Counted from the first letter of the stretch, positions 22,512 through 32,281 are shown. The stretch is 64,000 nucleotides of DNA from Streptomyces sp. RKAG290 (GCF_023701695.1 NZ_JAJOZC010000001.1:3223894-3287893), one strand, 5' to 3'. A program made the numbers and translations. Notes: a model not told the origin generated them from the letters alone.

Positions 22512-24161
22512 ATGTCCAGGGAGCAACGCGGGCCGAACGAGAAGCTCGGAACCGTTCTCGCCCTCGCGGGAATCAGCAACGCCGGGCTCGCCCGGCGGGT
22601 CAACGACCTCGGGGCGCAGCGCGGACTGACACTTCGGTACGACAAGACCTCGGTGGCCCGGTGGGTCTCCAAGGGCATGGTGCCGCAGGGTGCCGCGCCC
22701 CATCTCATCGCTGCGGCGATCGGTGCCAAGCTCGGCCGGCCGGTCCCGCTGCACGAGATCGGGCTGGCCGACGCCGACCCGGCGCCGGAGGTCGGTCTGG
22801 CGTTCCCGCGCGACGTGGGTGAGGCGGTCCGCTCGGCGACCGAGCTGTACCGGCTTGATCTGGCCGGGCGGCGGGCCGGCAGCGGCGGGATCTGGCAGTC
22901 GCTGGCCGGCTCCTTCTCGGTGAGCGCCTACGCCACCCCCGCGTCCCGCTGGCTGATATCCCCCGCCGACCCGTCGGTCGCCCGTGCCTCGGTGGCCGCC
23001 GAGGCGGCGCTGCTCGGCACACAGGGCGCACGGGGCGCAGCAGGGGCGCAAGGAGTATCGAGTGCATCCGATGCCGTGGCACCGTCCGGTGCGTCGGCGC
23101 GGCAGAGCCCGTCTGGAGCCGCGCTCGTACCGGGTCAGGCGGGTTCGTCGGCGGCCCCCGGGCAGGGCGGTCAGCCGGTCCCGGGGCACAGTGCCTCGAT
23201 CCCGGCCCAGCCCGGCCCCGACTCCGCGCACACCGGCTCCCCGCTGCGGGTCGGCCACAGCGACGTGTCCAAGCTGCGGGAGGCCGCCCAGGACGCCCGC
23301 CGCTGGGACTCCAAGTACGGCGGCGGGGACTGGCGTTCGTCCATGGTCCCGGAGTGCTTACGGGTCGACGCCGCACCGCTGCTGCTCGGTTCGTACAGCG
23401 ACGAGGTGGGCCGGGCGCTCTTCGGCGCGGCGGCCGAACTGACCAGGCTCGCCGGCTGGATGGCCTTCGACACCGGCCAGCAGGAAGCCGCACAGCGCTA
23501 CTACATCCAGGCCCTGCGCCTGGCGCGGGCCGCCGCCGACGTACCGCTCGGGGGTTACGTCCTCGCCTCCATGTCGCTACAGGCGACCTACCGCGGCTTC
23601 GCCGACGAGGGCGTCGACCTCGCGCAGGCCGCCGTGGAGCGCAACCGCGGCCTCGCGACGGCACGCACGATGAGCTTCTTCCGCCTGGTCGAGGCACGGG
23701 CCCACGCCAAGGCGAGCGACGCACCGGCCGCAGGGGCCGCGCTGAAGGCCGCCGAGGGGTGGCTGGAGCGCTCCCGGGACGGCGACGCGGACCCGTCGTG
23801 GCTGGGCTTCTACTCGTACGACAGGTTCGCGGCCGACGCCGCGGAGTGCCACCTCGACCTGAAGGCGCCGCGGCAGGTGCGGCGCTTCACCGAGCAGGCG
23901 CTGTCCAGGCCGACCGAGGAATTCGTCCGTTCGCACGGACTGCGGCTCGTGGTGTCGGCCGTCGCCGAGCTGGAGTCCGGGAATCTGGACGCGGCCTGCG
24001 CGGCGGGGACCCGGGCGGTGGAGGTGGCGGGCCGCATCTCCTCGGCACGGACCACCGAGTACGTCCGCGACCTGCTGCACCGGCTGGAGCCCTACGGCGA
24101 CGAGCCGCGCGTGGTCGAGCTGCGGGAACGCGCCCGCCCCCTCCTGGTCGCCCCGGCATAA
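22512..24161 (+). CDS. Sporulation-associated TPR regulator (ORF1590/SCO4114-like)
   Basis: 549 aa. The N-terminal about 90 residues look like a helix-turn-helix DNA-binding region ([20 protein letters not shown], then [13 protein letters not shown]). A low-complexity Ala/Gly/Gln/Pro linker (about 170-245) follows, then TPR-like helices ([19 protein letters not shown] and related) to the end. From memory it resembles the S. griseus ORF1590 / S. coelicolor SCO4114 sporulation-associated protein. The start has GAGGGG 7 nt upstream. It is followed by a strong terminator at 24166-24204, so it appears monocistronic. The DNA target is unknown. Confidence 0.75.
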   Translation: MSREQRGPNEKLGTVLALAGISNAGLARRVNDLGAQRGLTLRYDKTSVARWVSKGMVPQGAAPHLIAAAIGAKLGRPVPLHEIGLADADPAPEVGLAFPRDVGEAVRSATELYRLDLAGRRAGSGGIWQSLAGSFSVSAYATPASRWLISPADPSVARASVAAEAALLGTQGARGAAGAQGVSSASDAVAPSGASARQSPSGAALVPGQAGSSAAPGQGGQPVPGHSASIPAQPGPDSAHTGSPLRVGHSDVSKLREAAQDARRWDSKYGGGDWRSSMVPECLRVDAAPLLLGSYSDEVGRALFGAAAELTRLAGWMAFDTGQQEAAQRYYIQALRLARAAADVPLGGYVLASMSLQATYRGFADEGVDLAQAAVERNRGLATARTMSFFRLVEARAHAKASDAPAAGAALKAAEGWLERSRDGDADPSWLGFYSYDRFAADAAECHLDLKAPRQVRRFTEQALSRPTEEFVRSHGLRLVVSAVAELESGNLDAACAAGTRAVEVAGRISSARTTEYVRDLLHRLEPYGDEPRVVELRERARPLLVAPA

Positions 24162-24165
24162 CCCG

Positions 24166-24204
24166 CATGCCCGGCGGGCCCGGCAGCCGGGCCCGCCGGG
24201 CATG
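24166..24204 (+). terminator. Strong hairpin after the sporulation-associated gene
   Basis: A perfect 18-bp GC-rich stem (24166-24183 with 24187-24204) has a 3-nt loop and starts 5 bp after the stop codon. It lacks a U tract, as is common in Streptomyces. Confidence 0.75.
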
Positions 24205-24283
24205 GGATGCGCCACGCTGTCCCGCTTCGGGTTTGAGCCCGTTGTCAGTGGGTCAGTGCACTATCGGGGTGGGAGGTGGCGTG

Positions 24284-25540
24284 ATGATGACGCACGCGGC
24301 GTACGACTGCGATGTGCTGGTGATCGGCGGCGGGATCGTCGGTCTGTCGACCGCGTATGCGATCACGCGGACCGCGCCGGGCACGCGGGTGACCGTGCTG
24401 GAGAAGGAGTGGGGCCCCGCGCGCCACCAGACGGGGCGCAACAGCGGCGTCATCCACAGCGGCATCTACTACCGCCCGGATTCGCTCAAGGCGCGGTACG
24501 CGGTGCACGGCGGCGCCGAAATGGTCGACTTCTGCCGGGAGCACGGCATCGCGCACGCGGTGACCGGCAAGCTGATCGTGGCGACCGGGCGCTCCGAGCT
24601 GCCCCGGCTGCACGCGCTGGTCCAGCGCGGCCGCGAGCACGGGCTGCCCGTGCGGGAGCTCGGGCCCGCGCAGATCGCGGAGTACGAACCACGGGTGCGC
24701 GGCCTCGCCGCGATCAGGGTGGGCACGACGGGGGTGTGCGACTTCGGCGCGGTCGCCGAGCGGTTCGCCACGGAGGTGCGGGCCGGCGGCGGACTGATCC
24801 GGTTCGGCGCCGAGGTCACGGCGATCGACCGGCGGCCGTGGGGCGTCGCGGTGCGGACGGCGGACGGTCTGGTGGTGCGAGCCCGGGTGCTGGTCAACTG
24901 CGCGGGGCTGCACTGCGACCGGGTGGCGCGGCTGGCGGGCGACGACCCGGGGATGCGGATCGTGCCCTTCCGGGGGGAGTACTACGAGCTGGCCCGGCCC
25001 GACCTGGTGCGCGGCCTGGTCTACCCGGTGCCCGATCCGGCGTTCCCGTTCCTCGGCGTGCATCTGACCCGCGGCCACGACGGCAGCGTCCACGTCGGGC
25101 CGAACGCGGTGCCCGCGCTGGCCCGCGAGGGATACGGCTGGCCGGTCGTGCGCCCCCGCGAACTGATGGACACGCTGAGCTGGCCCGGCTCCTGGCGGAT
25201 CGCGCGCAAACACTGGCGGTACGGGGCGGGCGAGGTGCACCGCTCGCTGTCGAAGCATGCGTTCACGGCGGCTGTGCGGCGGCTGCTGCCCGAGGTCACG
25301 GAAGCCGATCTGCGGCCCGCCCCCGCCGGGGTCAGGGCCCAGGCGGTGCTCCGGGACGGCACCCTGGTGGACGACTTCCTGATCCGCGAGGCCCCGCACA
25401 CGGTGCACGTGCTGAACGCACCCTCGCCCGCCGCCACCGCGTCGCTGCCCATCGGGCGGGAGGTGGCACGCAGGGCCCTCGTCCGGGCACAGGGGACGGG
25501 GTGGAAACCACCCGCCGTAGAATCAGGGCATTGTGTCTGA
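24284..25540 (+). CDS. lhgO: L-2-hydroxyglutarate oxidase-like FAD protein (LhgO/DAO family)
   Basis: 418 aa. The FAD-binding VLVIGGGIVGLSTAYA lies at about 12-27, with the family motif QTGRNSGVIHSGIYY and a C-terminal substrate region containing the LhgO-like GVRAQAV. LhgO oxidises L-2-hydroxyglutarate to 2-oxoglutarate with a quinone or oxygen acceptor at the membrane. The ATG at 24284 has GGGAGG 7 nt upstream and is preferred to GTG 24281 or ATG 24287. Its last 8 bases overlap trmB, so the two are probably translationally coupled. The substrate is assigned by family only. Confidence 0.85.
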   Translation: MMTHAAYDCDVLVIGGGIVGLSTAYAITRTAPGTRVTVLEKEWGPARHQTGRNSGVIHSGIYYRPDSLKARYAVHGGAEMVDFCREHGIAHAVTGKLIVATGRSELPRLHALVQRGREHGLPVRELGPAQIAEYEPRVRGLAAIRVGTTGVCDFGAVAERFATEVRAGGGLIRFGAEVTAIDRRPWGVAVRTADGLVVRARVLVNCAGLHCDRVARLAGDDPGMRIVPFRGEYYELARPDLVRGLVYPVPDPAFPFLGVHLTRGHDGSVHVGPNAVPALAREGYGWPVVRPRELMDTLSWPGSWRIARKHWRYGAGEVHRSLSKHAFTAAVRRLLPEVTEADLRPAPAGVRAQAVLRDGTLVDDFLIREAPHTVHVLNAPSPAATASLPIGREVARRALVRAQGTGWKPPAVESGHCV

Positions 25541-26396
25541 GCCCCTGAACCCCTCCCCCGTGACGCCCGGCGACGTCGCGCCCGCAGGAGACCGCACGGC
25601 CGCCGTGCCCGCCACCGCCGGTATCCCGGACGAGCTGCGCGCCGCGGCCATGGACCGCCAGCGCAGGCTGCGCCAGGCGCCCCGCTTCCCCGGCGGCCCC
25701 GCGGCCGACCCGGCCGGTTCGCACCACGAGCGCCGGATCCGCAGCTTCCAGCCGCGCCGCAGCCGGGTCACGCCCGGCCAGCAGGACGCCCTGGAGCGGC
25801 TCTGGCCGAAGTGGGGCCTGGACATCGACGGGCTGCGCGTCCTCGATCTGCCCGAGCTGTTCGACGGGCTGCCGGTGGTGATGGAGATCGGCTTCGGCAT
25901 GGGTGAGGCCACCGCGCAGATGGCCGCCGACGACCCGGGCACCGGCATCCTCGCCGTCGACGTGCACACCCCGGGCCAGGGCAACCTGCTCCGTCTCGCG
26001 GACCGGAACGGCATGTCCAACATCCGGGTCGCCAACGGCGACGCGATCATCCTGCTGCGGGAGATGCTGCCCCCGGACTCACTGGACGGGCTGCGGGTGT
26101 ACTTCCCCGACCCGTGGCCCAAGTCCCGCCACCACAAGCGCCGGCTTATCCAGCCGGAGTTCCTCGACCTCGTGGCGCAGCGGCTGAAGCCCGGGGCGGT
26201 CCTGCACTGCGCGACCGACTGGGAGCCGTACGCCGAGCAGATGCTCGAGGTGCTGACCGCCCATCCCGGCTTCGAGAACACGGCGGCGGACGGCGGCTAC
26301 GCCCCACGGCCCGCGTTCCGGCCGCTGACCCGGTTCGAGGGCCAGGGCCTGGACAAGGGCCATGTCGTGCACGACCTGCTCTTCGCCCGCCACTGA
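25533..26396 (+). CDS. trmB: tRNA (guanine-N7-)-methyltransferase
   Basis: 287 aa. The SAM-binding motif VVMEIGFGMGEATAQM (115-130) and the TrmB signature VYFPDPWPKSRHHKRRL (about 189-205) are both intact, with the late ATDWEPYA motif. It forms m7G46 in tRNAs. The first about 70 residues are a Pro/Ala/Arg-rich extension beyond the E. coli enzyme, typical of actinobacteria. It starts at a GTG inside the end of the preceding oxidase gene. Confidence 0.96.
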   Translation: MSEPLNPSPVTPGDVAPAGDRTAAVPATAGIPDELRAAAMDRQRRLRQAPRFPGGPAADPAGSHHERRIRSFQPRRSRVTPGQQDALERLWPKWGLDIDGLRVLDLPELFDGLPVVMEIGFGMGEATAQMAADDPGTGILAVDVHTPGQGNLLRLADRNGMSNIRVANGDAIILLREMLPPDSLDGLRVYFPDPWPKSRHHKRRLIQPEFLDLVAQRLKPGAVLHCATDWEPYAEQMLEVLTAHPGFENTAADGGYAPRPAFRPLTRFEGQGLDKGHVVHDLLFARH

Positions 26397-26478
26397 TCCA
26401 CCGCACCGGCGAGCGGCCCGGACGCCACCCCGCCCCTGCGCCATGGCCGTTGTCAGTACTCCTCGTTAGGGTCGGGGG

Positions 26479-28179
26479 GTGTCCGACGGGTCTGTTCAGC
26501 AACAACGGCAGTCGCAGCCGGCCGTCCCGGTGCTCGAGGAGCAGCGGGTCGGCGAGATCCTGGCTGCCGTGCCGGAGCGTGGCCAGTGGCGCTACCGGCC
26601 GCGCCGCGTAGGCATGCTGTGGCGGAGCAAGACGCTCCGCGTCGTCGCCGTCTTCACCGTGCTGGCCCTCTGCGGCCTGGTCATCCTGGCGCTGGTCCGC
26701 GACCAGACGGGGACTCAGGGCTTCCTGGTGGGCCTCGGCCTGGCGGTCCTGCCCGTACCGCTGCTGATGACGGCGTTCCGCTGGCTTGACCGGGTCGAAC
26801 CGGGCCCGTGGCGCAACATGCTGTTCGCCTTCGCCTGGGGAGCCTGCGCGGCCGCCCTGGTCGCGATCATCGCGAATTCCTTCGCGACCCAGTGGATCGC
26901 CACGGCCACCGCCGACCCGGGCGGCGCGGACACCCTCGGCGCCACGGTCATAGCGCCCGTCGTCGAGGAGAGCTCCAAGGCCGCGGCCGTGCTGTTGCTC
27001 TTCCTGTTCCGAAGAAGGGACTTCAACGGCGTCGTCGACGGCGTCGTCGTGGCCGGCTTCGCCGCGACGGGCTTCGCCTTCACCGAGAACATCCTGTATC
27101 TGGGCAACGCCTTCGGCGAGGACCAGGAGATGGGCTCGGGCTTCGCGTCGGTGACCGTGGCGACGTTCTTCGTACGTGCGGTGATGTCGCCGTTCGCGCA
27201 TCCCCTCTTCACCGTCATGACGGGCATCGGCTTCGGGATCGCGGCGAGCAGCGCACGCCGCCAGCGGTTCCGCCGTTTCGCACTGCCGGTGTTCGGCCTG
27301 CTCCTCGCGATGGGCATGCACGCCCTGTGGAACGGGTCGTCGACCTTCGGCCCGTACGGCTTCTATGCCGTGTACGGGGCCTTCATGGTGCCGGCCTTCG
27401 GCCTGGTGACCTGGCTGGCGATCTGGTCCCGGCAGCGGGAGCTGCGCACCCTGGCCATCGAGCTGCCCGCCTACGCCACGGCCGGCTGGCTGTCCGCCAC
27501 CGAACCGCTGGCCCTGTCCTCGATGCGCGCCCGCGGGCTGGCCCGGGACGCCGCCCGCCGGTGGCACGCGGCAGCCGCGGGCGGCGGGCCGTACGGCCCC
27601 GGCCCGTTCGGCCCCGCCCATCGGCCGGCCCCGGCCGGGGCTCAGCTCCGGAGCCAGGCCAAGGCCCGGGGCAAGGCGGCGGCGCGGACGGTCGCCGAGT
27701 ACGAGTCGTTCGCGACGTCACTGGCCTTCCTGCGCCGACAGGCCCGCCGCGGCACGGCGGGCCCGGACCTGGCCGAGCGCGAGCTGGAGCTCCTGCACCA
27801 CCTGTGGCAGCGCAAGGAGATCGCCGGACCCGCCCTGGCGTACGCGGCGCAGGCGACCGGCCGCCTGCGCCCCCGCTTCATACCCCGGCCACCCCAGCCG
27901 TATCAGGGCTACGGGGCGCACCCGGGCTACGGGACGTACGGGCCGCAGGGCAACCACGCCCCGCACCCGTACCCCGCGCATCCGTACGGCGGACAGCCCT
28001 ACGCGGCCCCGCCCTACGGAGAGCCGTACAACCAACAGGCGTACAACCAAAAGCCGTACGGCCAGGAGGCGTACGACGGACAGCCGTACAGCCAACAGCC
28101 GCACAACCCCGGGCCCTACAGCCCTCCGCCGTACAACCCCCAGCCGTACAGCCCTCCGCCGTACGACCCACAGGCCTAG
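26479..28179 (+). CDS. PrsW-family intramembrane glutamic protease with Tyr/Pro-rich tail
   Basis: 566 aa. About eight or nine hydrophobic helices lie between 50 and 305. The PrsW catalytic signatures are present: EESSKAAA (E163,E164), GFAFTENILYLG (E203,N204), an H in SPFAHPLF (H241) and GMHALWN (H281). PrsW in Bacillus performs site-1 cleavage of an anti-sigma factor. Here the target is unknown, though a membrane-anchored sigma factor lies 11 kb away. The tail from about 495 is a repetitive region of PY-x-x units (PYNQQ, PYGQ, PYSPP), probably cytoplasmic and disordered. Starts at GTG after a GGGGG stretch. Confidence 0.9.
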   Translation: MSDGSVQQQRQSQPAVPVLEEQRVGEILAAVPERGQWRYRPRRVGMLWRSKTLRVVAVFTVLALCGLVILALVRDQTGTQGFLVGLGLAVLPVPLLMTAFRWLDRVEPGPWRNMLFAFAWGACAAALVAIIANSFATQWIATATADPGGADTLGATVIAPVVEESSKAAAVLLLFLFRRRDFNGVVDGVVVAGFAATGFAFTENILYLGNAFGEDQEMGSGFASVTVATFFVRAVMSPFAHPLFTVMTGIGFGIAASSARRQRFRRFALPVFGLLLAMGMHALWNGSSTFGPYGFYAVYGAFMVPAFGLVTWLAIWSRQRELRTLAIELPAYATAGWLSATEPLALSSMRARGLARDAARRWHAAAAGGGPYGPGPFGPAHRPAPAGAQLRSQAKARGKAAARTVAEYESFATSLAFLRRQARRGTAGPDLAERELELLHHLWQRKEIAGPALAYAAQATGRLRPRFIPRPPQPYQGYGAHPGYGTYGPQGNHAPHPYPAHPYGGQPYAAPPYGEPYNQQAYNQKPYGQEAYDGQPYSQQPHNPGPYSPPPYNPQPYSPPPYDPQA

Positions 28180-28213
28180 GGCCGCTCGTTCGGAGCACGC
28201 AAACGCAAAGGCA

Positions 28214-29158
28214 CTAGGCGGACGCCTCGGTGAGCTCGGTCAGGTCCTGGTCCGTCAGCTGCAGATCGGCGACGGCCACCAGCGCGGGAAGCTGCTCGAC
28301 CGTGCGGGCCGAGGCGATCGGTGCGGCAACGGTCGGCCGGCCGGCCAGCCACGCCAGCGCCACGGTCGCGATCTCCGCGTCCCGCTCCTGCGCCACCTTG
28401 TCGAGCGCGGCAAGGACCTTCCGGCCGCGCTCGGACTCCAGGTGCTTGCCCGCGCTTCCGGCGCGCGCGCTGTCCACGGCCGTGCCCGGACGGTACTTGC
28501 CGGTGAGGAAGCCGGAGGCGAGGGCGAAGTACGGGACGGCGGCGAGCCCGGCGTCGGCTGCGGTGTCCTGGAGTTCACCCTCGTAGGTGTCCCGGGAGAC
28601 GAGGTTGTAGTGCGGCTGCAGTGCCACGTAACGGGCCAGCCCCTCGCGCTCGGAGAAGGCCAGTGAGGCGCGGAGCCGCTCCGGGCTGATGTTGGAGGCG
28701 GCGATCTGACGCACCTTGCCGTCCTTCACCAGCTGGTCGAGAGCGGTGATGATCTCCTCGACCGGGACCGTCTCGTCGTCGAAGTGCGTGTAGTAGAGGT
28801 CGATGTGGTCGGTACCGAGCCGGCGCAGCGACTCCTCGGCCCCGGCCTTGATGGTGTGGGCGGAGAGCCCCTTGTACGAGGGGTGGGCGCCGACCTTGGT
28901 CGCCACCACGACATCGGAACGGTTGCCCCGTGCGGCGAGCCACTTGCCGATGAGGGTCTCCGACTCGCCGCCCTCGTTGCCGGGGACCCAGGCCGAGTAC
29001 GAGTCGGCGGTGTCGACGAAGTTGCCGCCCGCCGCCACGTAGGCGTCGAGAACGGCGAAGGACTGCGCCTCGTCGGCGGTCCAGCCGAAGACGTTGCCGC
29101 CGAGGGCGAGCGGGAAGACCTGGAGGTCGGAGGAGCCGAGCGTGCGTAGAGAAGTCAT
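28214..29158 (-). CDS. Aldo/keto reductase
   Basis: 314 aa. A TIM-barrel reductase with the AKR catalytic tetrad in DTADSYS (Asp, Tyr), VVATKVG (Lys) and YYTHFDD (His). The GGNVFGW N-terminal strand and the C-terminal NADP-binding SARTVEQ are also present. It reduces aldehydes or ketones with NADPH; the physiological substrate is not evident. The ATG at 29158 (MTSLRTLGSS) matches the family start better than the upstream in-frame ATG at 29203. It converges with the prsW-like gene. Confidence 0.93.
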   Translation of the reverse strand: MTSLRTLGSSDLQVFPLALGGNVFGWTADEAQSFAVLDAYVAAGGNFVDTADSYSAWVPGNEGGESETLIGKWLAARGNRSDVVVATKVGAHPSYKGLSAHTIKAGAEESLRRLGTDHIDLYYTHFDDETVPVEEIITALDQLVKDGKVRQIAASNISPERLRASLAFSEREGLARYVALQPHYNLVSRDTYEGELQDTAADAGLAAVPYFALASGFLTGKYRPGTAVDSARAGSAGKHLESERGRKVLAALDKVAQERDAEIATVALAWLAGRPTVAAPIASARTVEQLPALVAVADLQLTDQDLTELTEASA

Positions 29159-29312
29159 GGGTGGCACAACCCGTTCCACCCGCCCCGGTATTCCGTGCCC
29201 CATGCAGCTGAAGGGGTGACGGCCGGACAGACCGGCAGCCCTGACGTCGGTGGGTGAGCGTCAGGACTTGCCGGGGTCAAGTGACCGGGAGACCGGCTCA
29301 GGGGCACGGCTG

Positions 29313-29334
29313 GGAGCCGGGAAGCCCCGGCTCC
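29313..29334 (-). terminator. Hairpin after the M23 peptidase gene
   Basis: GGAGCCGG/CCGGCTCC stem (8 bp, 6-nt loop) lies 17 nt past the stop codon of the M23 gene on the minus strand. There is no U tract. Confidence 0.55.
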
Positions 29335-29350
29335 GGGCCGTGCGGCGGCC

Positions 29351-30502
29351 TCAGACGGTCAGGCCCCGGTCGCGCAGCCACGTCATCGGGTCGATCCCGG
29401 TGCCGTCCGGGGTGTGGACCTCCAGGTGGAGGTGCGGGCCGGTCACGTTGCCGGTCGCGCCGACGCGCCCGATGGTGTCGCCGGTGGTGACCTTCTGGCC
29501 GACGCTGACACCGATCGAGGACTGGTGGCAGAACCACAGCTCGGTGCCGTCCTCGAGTTCGAGGACGGTGCGGTAGCCGTACGAGCCGGACCAGCCGGCC
29601 GACTTGATGGTGCCGCCGTGGATGGCCTTGATCGGGGTACCGGTCGGCGCCGCGAAGTCGAGGCCCGTGTGGTAGCCGGAGGACCACATCGAACCGGCCT
29701 CGCCGAAGGTCGACGTGATCGTGTACGAGGAGGTCGGGATGGCGTAGCTGGCGGCGAGCTTGGCGAGCCGCAGGGCCTCCGCCTTCTTCTTGGCCTCTTC
29801 CGCCGCCTTCTTCTTCGCGGCGGTGACCTTGGCCTCGGCGGCGTCCTGCTGCTTCTTCGCCTCGGCGGCGGCCTTCTCCGCTGCGGCCTTCTCCTCGGCC
29901 TCCTTGGCCACGGCATCGGCCGAGTCCTGCTGCTGCTCGGCCTGCTGGAGGATGCGGGCGCGGAGTGCCTCACCGGCGTCCGTGGTGCCCTGCTCGGCCT
30001 CGGCGGTGGTGATGCCGGCCGTCGTCAGCGGGGCGGCAGAGGTCTCGGCCCCGGCCTTGTCCGCCTCGGACTCACCGGCGAACAGCGCGCCGACGCCCGG
30101 AAGAGATTTGGCCTCGGGGAGGTTGTCCGAGATCGCATCGGGAAGGGAGATAGAGACCGGCGGCTTGGTCTGCGCGGAGGCCATGCCACCCGCGCCGACG
30201 GCCGCGATGACGCCGACGCCGAGGACGGTGGAGCTGCGGGCCAGACCATTGCGCTGCTTGGCGACGCGGTGCTTGCCGCGTACGGGACGGACGGACTCCT
30301 CGGTGGGGTTCCATTCCTCCCACGCCCTGTCGGGCTCGGCCGCGCCGGCGCGGAAGCCGTTGCCGAACTCGCTGCCCCGATCGGTCCGGTGATCGGATCC
30401 GTAGTCGGTGCCGTAAGCGGCACCGGGCCCGGTTCCGAAGTCATTTCCGGGTTCGGGCACGAACCGGTAGGGGGCTTCGGGGGCAGGCTTGTTGGACGCC
30501 AC
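29351..30502 (-). CDS. M23-family (LytM-type) cell-wall endopeptidase
   Basis: About 383 aa from GTG 30502, which has AGGAG at 9 nt; a longer in-frame start at 30616 would run through the riboswitch and is rejected. An N-terminal disordered region precedes a membrane or signal helix (STVLGVGVIAAVGAGGMASA). A Lys/Ala/Glu-rich coiled coil follows, then the M23 domain with zinc motifs HTGLDF and HLHLEV. It probably cleaves peptidoglycan cross-bridges at the cell surface during growth or germination. Its leader contains a c-di-AMP riboswitch, matching known cell-wall hydrolase control in Streptomyces. Confidence 0.93.
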   Translation of the reverse strand: MASNKPAPEAPYRFVPEPGNDFGTGPGAAYGTDYGSDHRTDRGSEFGNGFRAGAAEPDRAWEEWNPTEESVRPVRGKHRVAKQRNGLARSSTVLGVGVIAAVGAGGMASAQTKPPVSISLPDAISDNLPEAKSLPGVGALFAGESEADKAGAETSAAPLTTAGITTAEAEQGTTDAGEALRARILQQAEQQQDSADAVAKEAEEKAAAEKAAAEAKKQQDAAEAKVTAAKKKAAEEAKKKAEALRLAKLAASYAIPTSSYTITSTFGEAGSMWSSGYHTGLDFAAPTGTPIKAIHGGTIKSAGWSGSYGYRTVLELEDGTELWFCHQSSIGVSVGQKVTTGDTIGRVGATGNVTGPHLHLEVHTPDGTGIDPMTWLRDRGLTV

Positions 30503-30527
30503 TGGGGCGCACTCCTTTCCTTCCTTC

Positions 30528-30662
30528 TCGCCTACCGGGTTAGCTGACGGGTTCGGAGCAGGAAGGTCTCCTACGGGTCCCTCCGTCTCTTGACGAGACA
30601 GAGATGCCCGATTCACCCCATGTAGGTGGTTCCCCGGTTCCCTTGCGGAATTCGGCGCTCGC
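30528..30662 (-). ncRNA. c-di-AMP riboswitch (ydaO/yuaA type)
   Basis: On the minus strand the leader carries the conserved ydaO blocks in order: GCCGAATTCCG, GGGAACCGGGGAACCA, GGGGTGAATCGGGC, then TTCCTGCTCCGAACCCGTCA and GCTAACCCGGTAGGCG. About 25 nt then separate it from the RBS and GTG of the M23 endopeptidase. This matches the element that controls rpfA and other muralytic genes in actinobacteria. No terminator is visible between aptamer and start, so the expression platform may be upstream pausing or RBS occlusion. Confidence 0.93.
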
Positions 30663-30827
30663 GCACGGTGCCGCCTCTGACGGCGGCAGGGACAACCGCG
30701 CTGCGTTATCGAACGTTAATAGACACACGGGTCCGATTCCAAGCTGTTCCCACTTATCGTTCACTTCTTGGGCCTGGACTTTACGGGACAGAACCGGGTG
30801 GAATCGGGCGAGTTGATCGCCCCTCAG

Positions 30828-30856
30828 CCATTAGCTGTTTTCTGACGTTGCGTCAA
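30828..30856 (-). promoter_or_regulatory. Candidate promoter of the riboswitch-M23 transcript
   Basis: TTGACG (30851-30856), a 17-bp spacer and TAATGG (30828-30833) on the minus strand. It lies about 165 bp upstream of the aptamer. The -35 is good and the -10 moderate. Confidence 0.5.
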
Positions 30857-30944
30857 ATGTTATGCGGAGTGGTGCGCTTCGGTTACGGACCGTGGCATCC
30901 ATGACGGGTCACCCTTCACACCCGCTTCACCGCGTCCGCAACCG

Positions 30945-32108
30945 TCACCCCTCGCCGCCACCCAGTCCCACGATCTTCACGGTCGTACGCCGGTCGGGCT
31001 GCCCCTCCGCGGGGCGCAGGACGGCGAGCAGCGCCATGTCGTCCGTCGTCTCGCCACCCGTGTGCAGCCGTACGTCGTCGGTCAGCGCGGACAGCAGCTC
31101 CTCGGGCCCCGGGAAGATCCGTCCGCGCAGCCGCTCGGCGGGGTTGTAGAAGACCCCGCGGGCGTCACGGGCCTCGGAGAGGCCGTCCGTGTAGAGCAGG
31201 AGCGTCGACCCGGCGGGCAGCTCCCACTCGTCGGCACGGTCCGGCCACACGCCCAGGTCCATCCCCAGCGGCAGGGTGGGCACCGAGGGCCCCAGCACCT
31301 CCAGCGCCCCGTCCGTGTGCAGCAGCAGCGGCTCGGGGTGGCCGCGGTTGACGATCCGCACCACGGAGGCACCCGGCGGGATCTCGGCGAGGGCGGCGGT
31401 GACGAAGCCCTCGACCGCGTCGAGCCCGCCGCGCCGGTTCGACTCGCGCGCCAGCGCGTGTTCCAGCCGCTGCGCCACCCCTTCGAGCGTCGGCTCCTGC
31501 TCGGCCGCCTCCCGGAACGCCCCGATGACCACCGCGACGGCCTCCACCGCATCCAGGCCCTTGCCCCGCACGTCACCGACCACCAGCCGCACCCCGTGCG
31601 GGGTGTCCGTGACCGAGAAGAGGTCGCCGCCGACGAACTCGTCCGCCTGCGCCGCCTCGTACCGCGCGGCCACGTGCAGCCCGCCGATCCGGTCGGAGGG
31701 CGTCGGCAGCACCGCACGCATGGCGGTCTCCGCGATGACCCGCGCGGACGCCAGCTGCTCGTTGCTGCGCCGTACGACCCCGTTGATCACGACGGCGAGG
31801 ACCGAGACGGTGAGAACGGTGAGGAGCTCGATGGACGGCACGACCTCGAACAGGTTCTCGTTGTACAGCCGCACCGCGATGACGGCGAGGAACGCGGCGA
31901 CACCGGTACGGACGGTGCTGGCCAGCGAGAAGAACGGGGCGGCGATCAGCGGGGCCGCCGCGAACAGCGGAATGGCGGTGAAGGCGGGCGGCGTGAGGAC
32001 GTCGAACACCAGCCCCCCGACGATCATCAGGGCAGGCAGCGCCCGGACGAACCGGCGGGTCCGGGTCTCCCCGGCACCCCTCCCCCGCCGCATTTCCCGC
32101 TTCCCCAC
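30945..32108 (-). CDS. Membrane PP2C/SpoIIE-type serine phosphatase
   Basis: 387 aa from GTG 32108 (GGAG 7 nt upstream); ATG 32093 is the alternative. Three or four hydrophobic segments (about 20-115) are followed by a PPM/SpoIIE domain. It has GGDLFSV and GDVRGKG metal-binding motifs, TLLLYTDGLSEARD, and a terminal DDMALLAVL. This is the architecture of RsbU-like phosphatases that dephosphorylate anti-anti-sigma factors. No anti-sigma gene is adjacent. It points the same way as the riboswitch gene but is probably a separate unit. Confidence 0.9.
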   Translation of the reverse strand: MGKREMRRGRGAGETRTRRFVRALPALMIVGGLVFDVLTPPAFTAIPLFAAAPLIAAPFFSLASTVRTGVAAFLAVIAVRLYNENLFEVVPSIELLTVLTVSVLAVVINGVVRRSNEQLASARVIAETAMRAVLPTPSDRIGGLHVAARYEAAQADEFVGGDLFSVTDTPHGVRLVVGDVRGKGLDAVEAVAVVIGAFREAAEQEPTLEGVAQRLEHALARESNRRGGLDAVEGFVTAALAEIPPGASVVRIVNRGHPEPLLLHTDGALEVLGPSVPTLPLGMDLGVWPDRADEWELPAGSTLLLYTDGLSEARDARGVFYNPAERLRGRIFPGPEELLSALTDDVRLHTGGETTDDMALLAVLRPAEGQPDRRTTVKIVGLGGGEG

Positions 32109-32281
32109 CTGTGGTCTCCTGCCCGGTGCATCCACGGCCGCGGACGGTACCGCGCACCACCCCCAGACTTCCCGGAGCGCGGTCGCAGGGCGACTCCTCG
32201 ACGGCCAATGGGGGTACGTGCACGGTGCGGGTCGCACCGGCCGGCGGGCCGACGGCCCGGCGAACGTACGAACGAATCAGA

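Noticed and set aside
30503..30616. Upstream ATG at 30616 for the M23 peptidase
   Set aside because: It lies inside the riboswitch aptamer. GTG 30502 has a good RBS.
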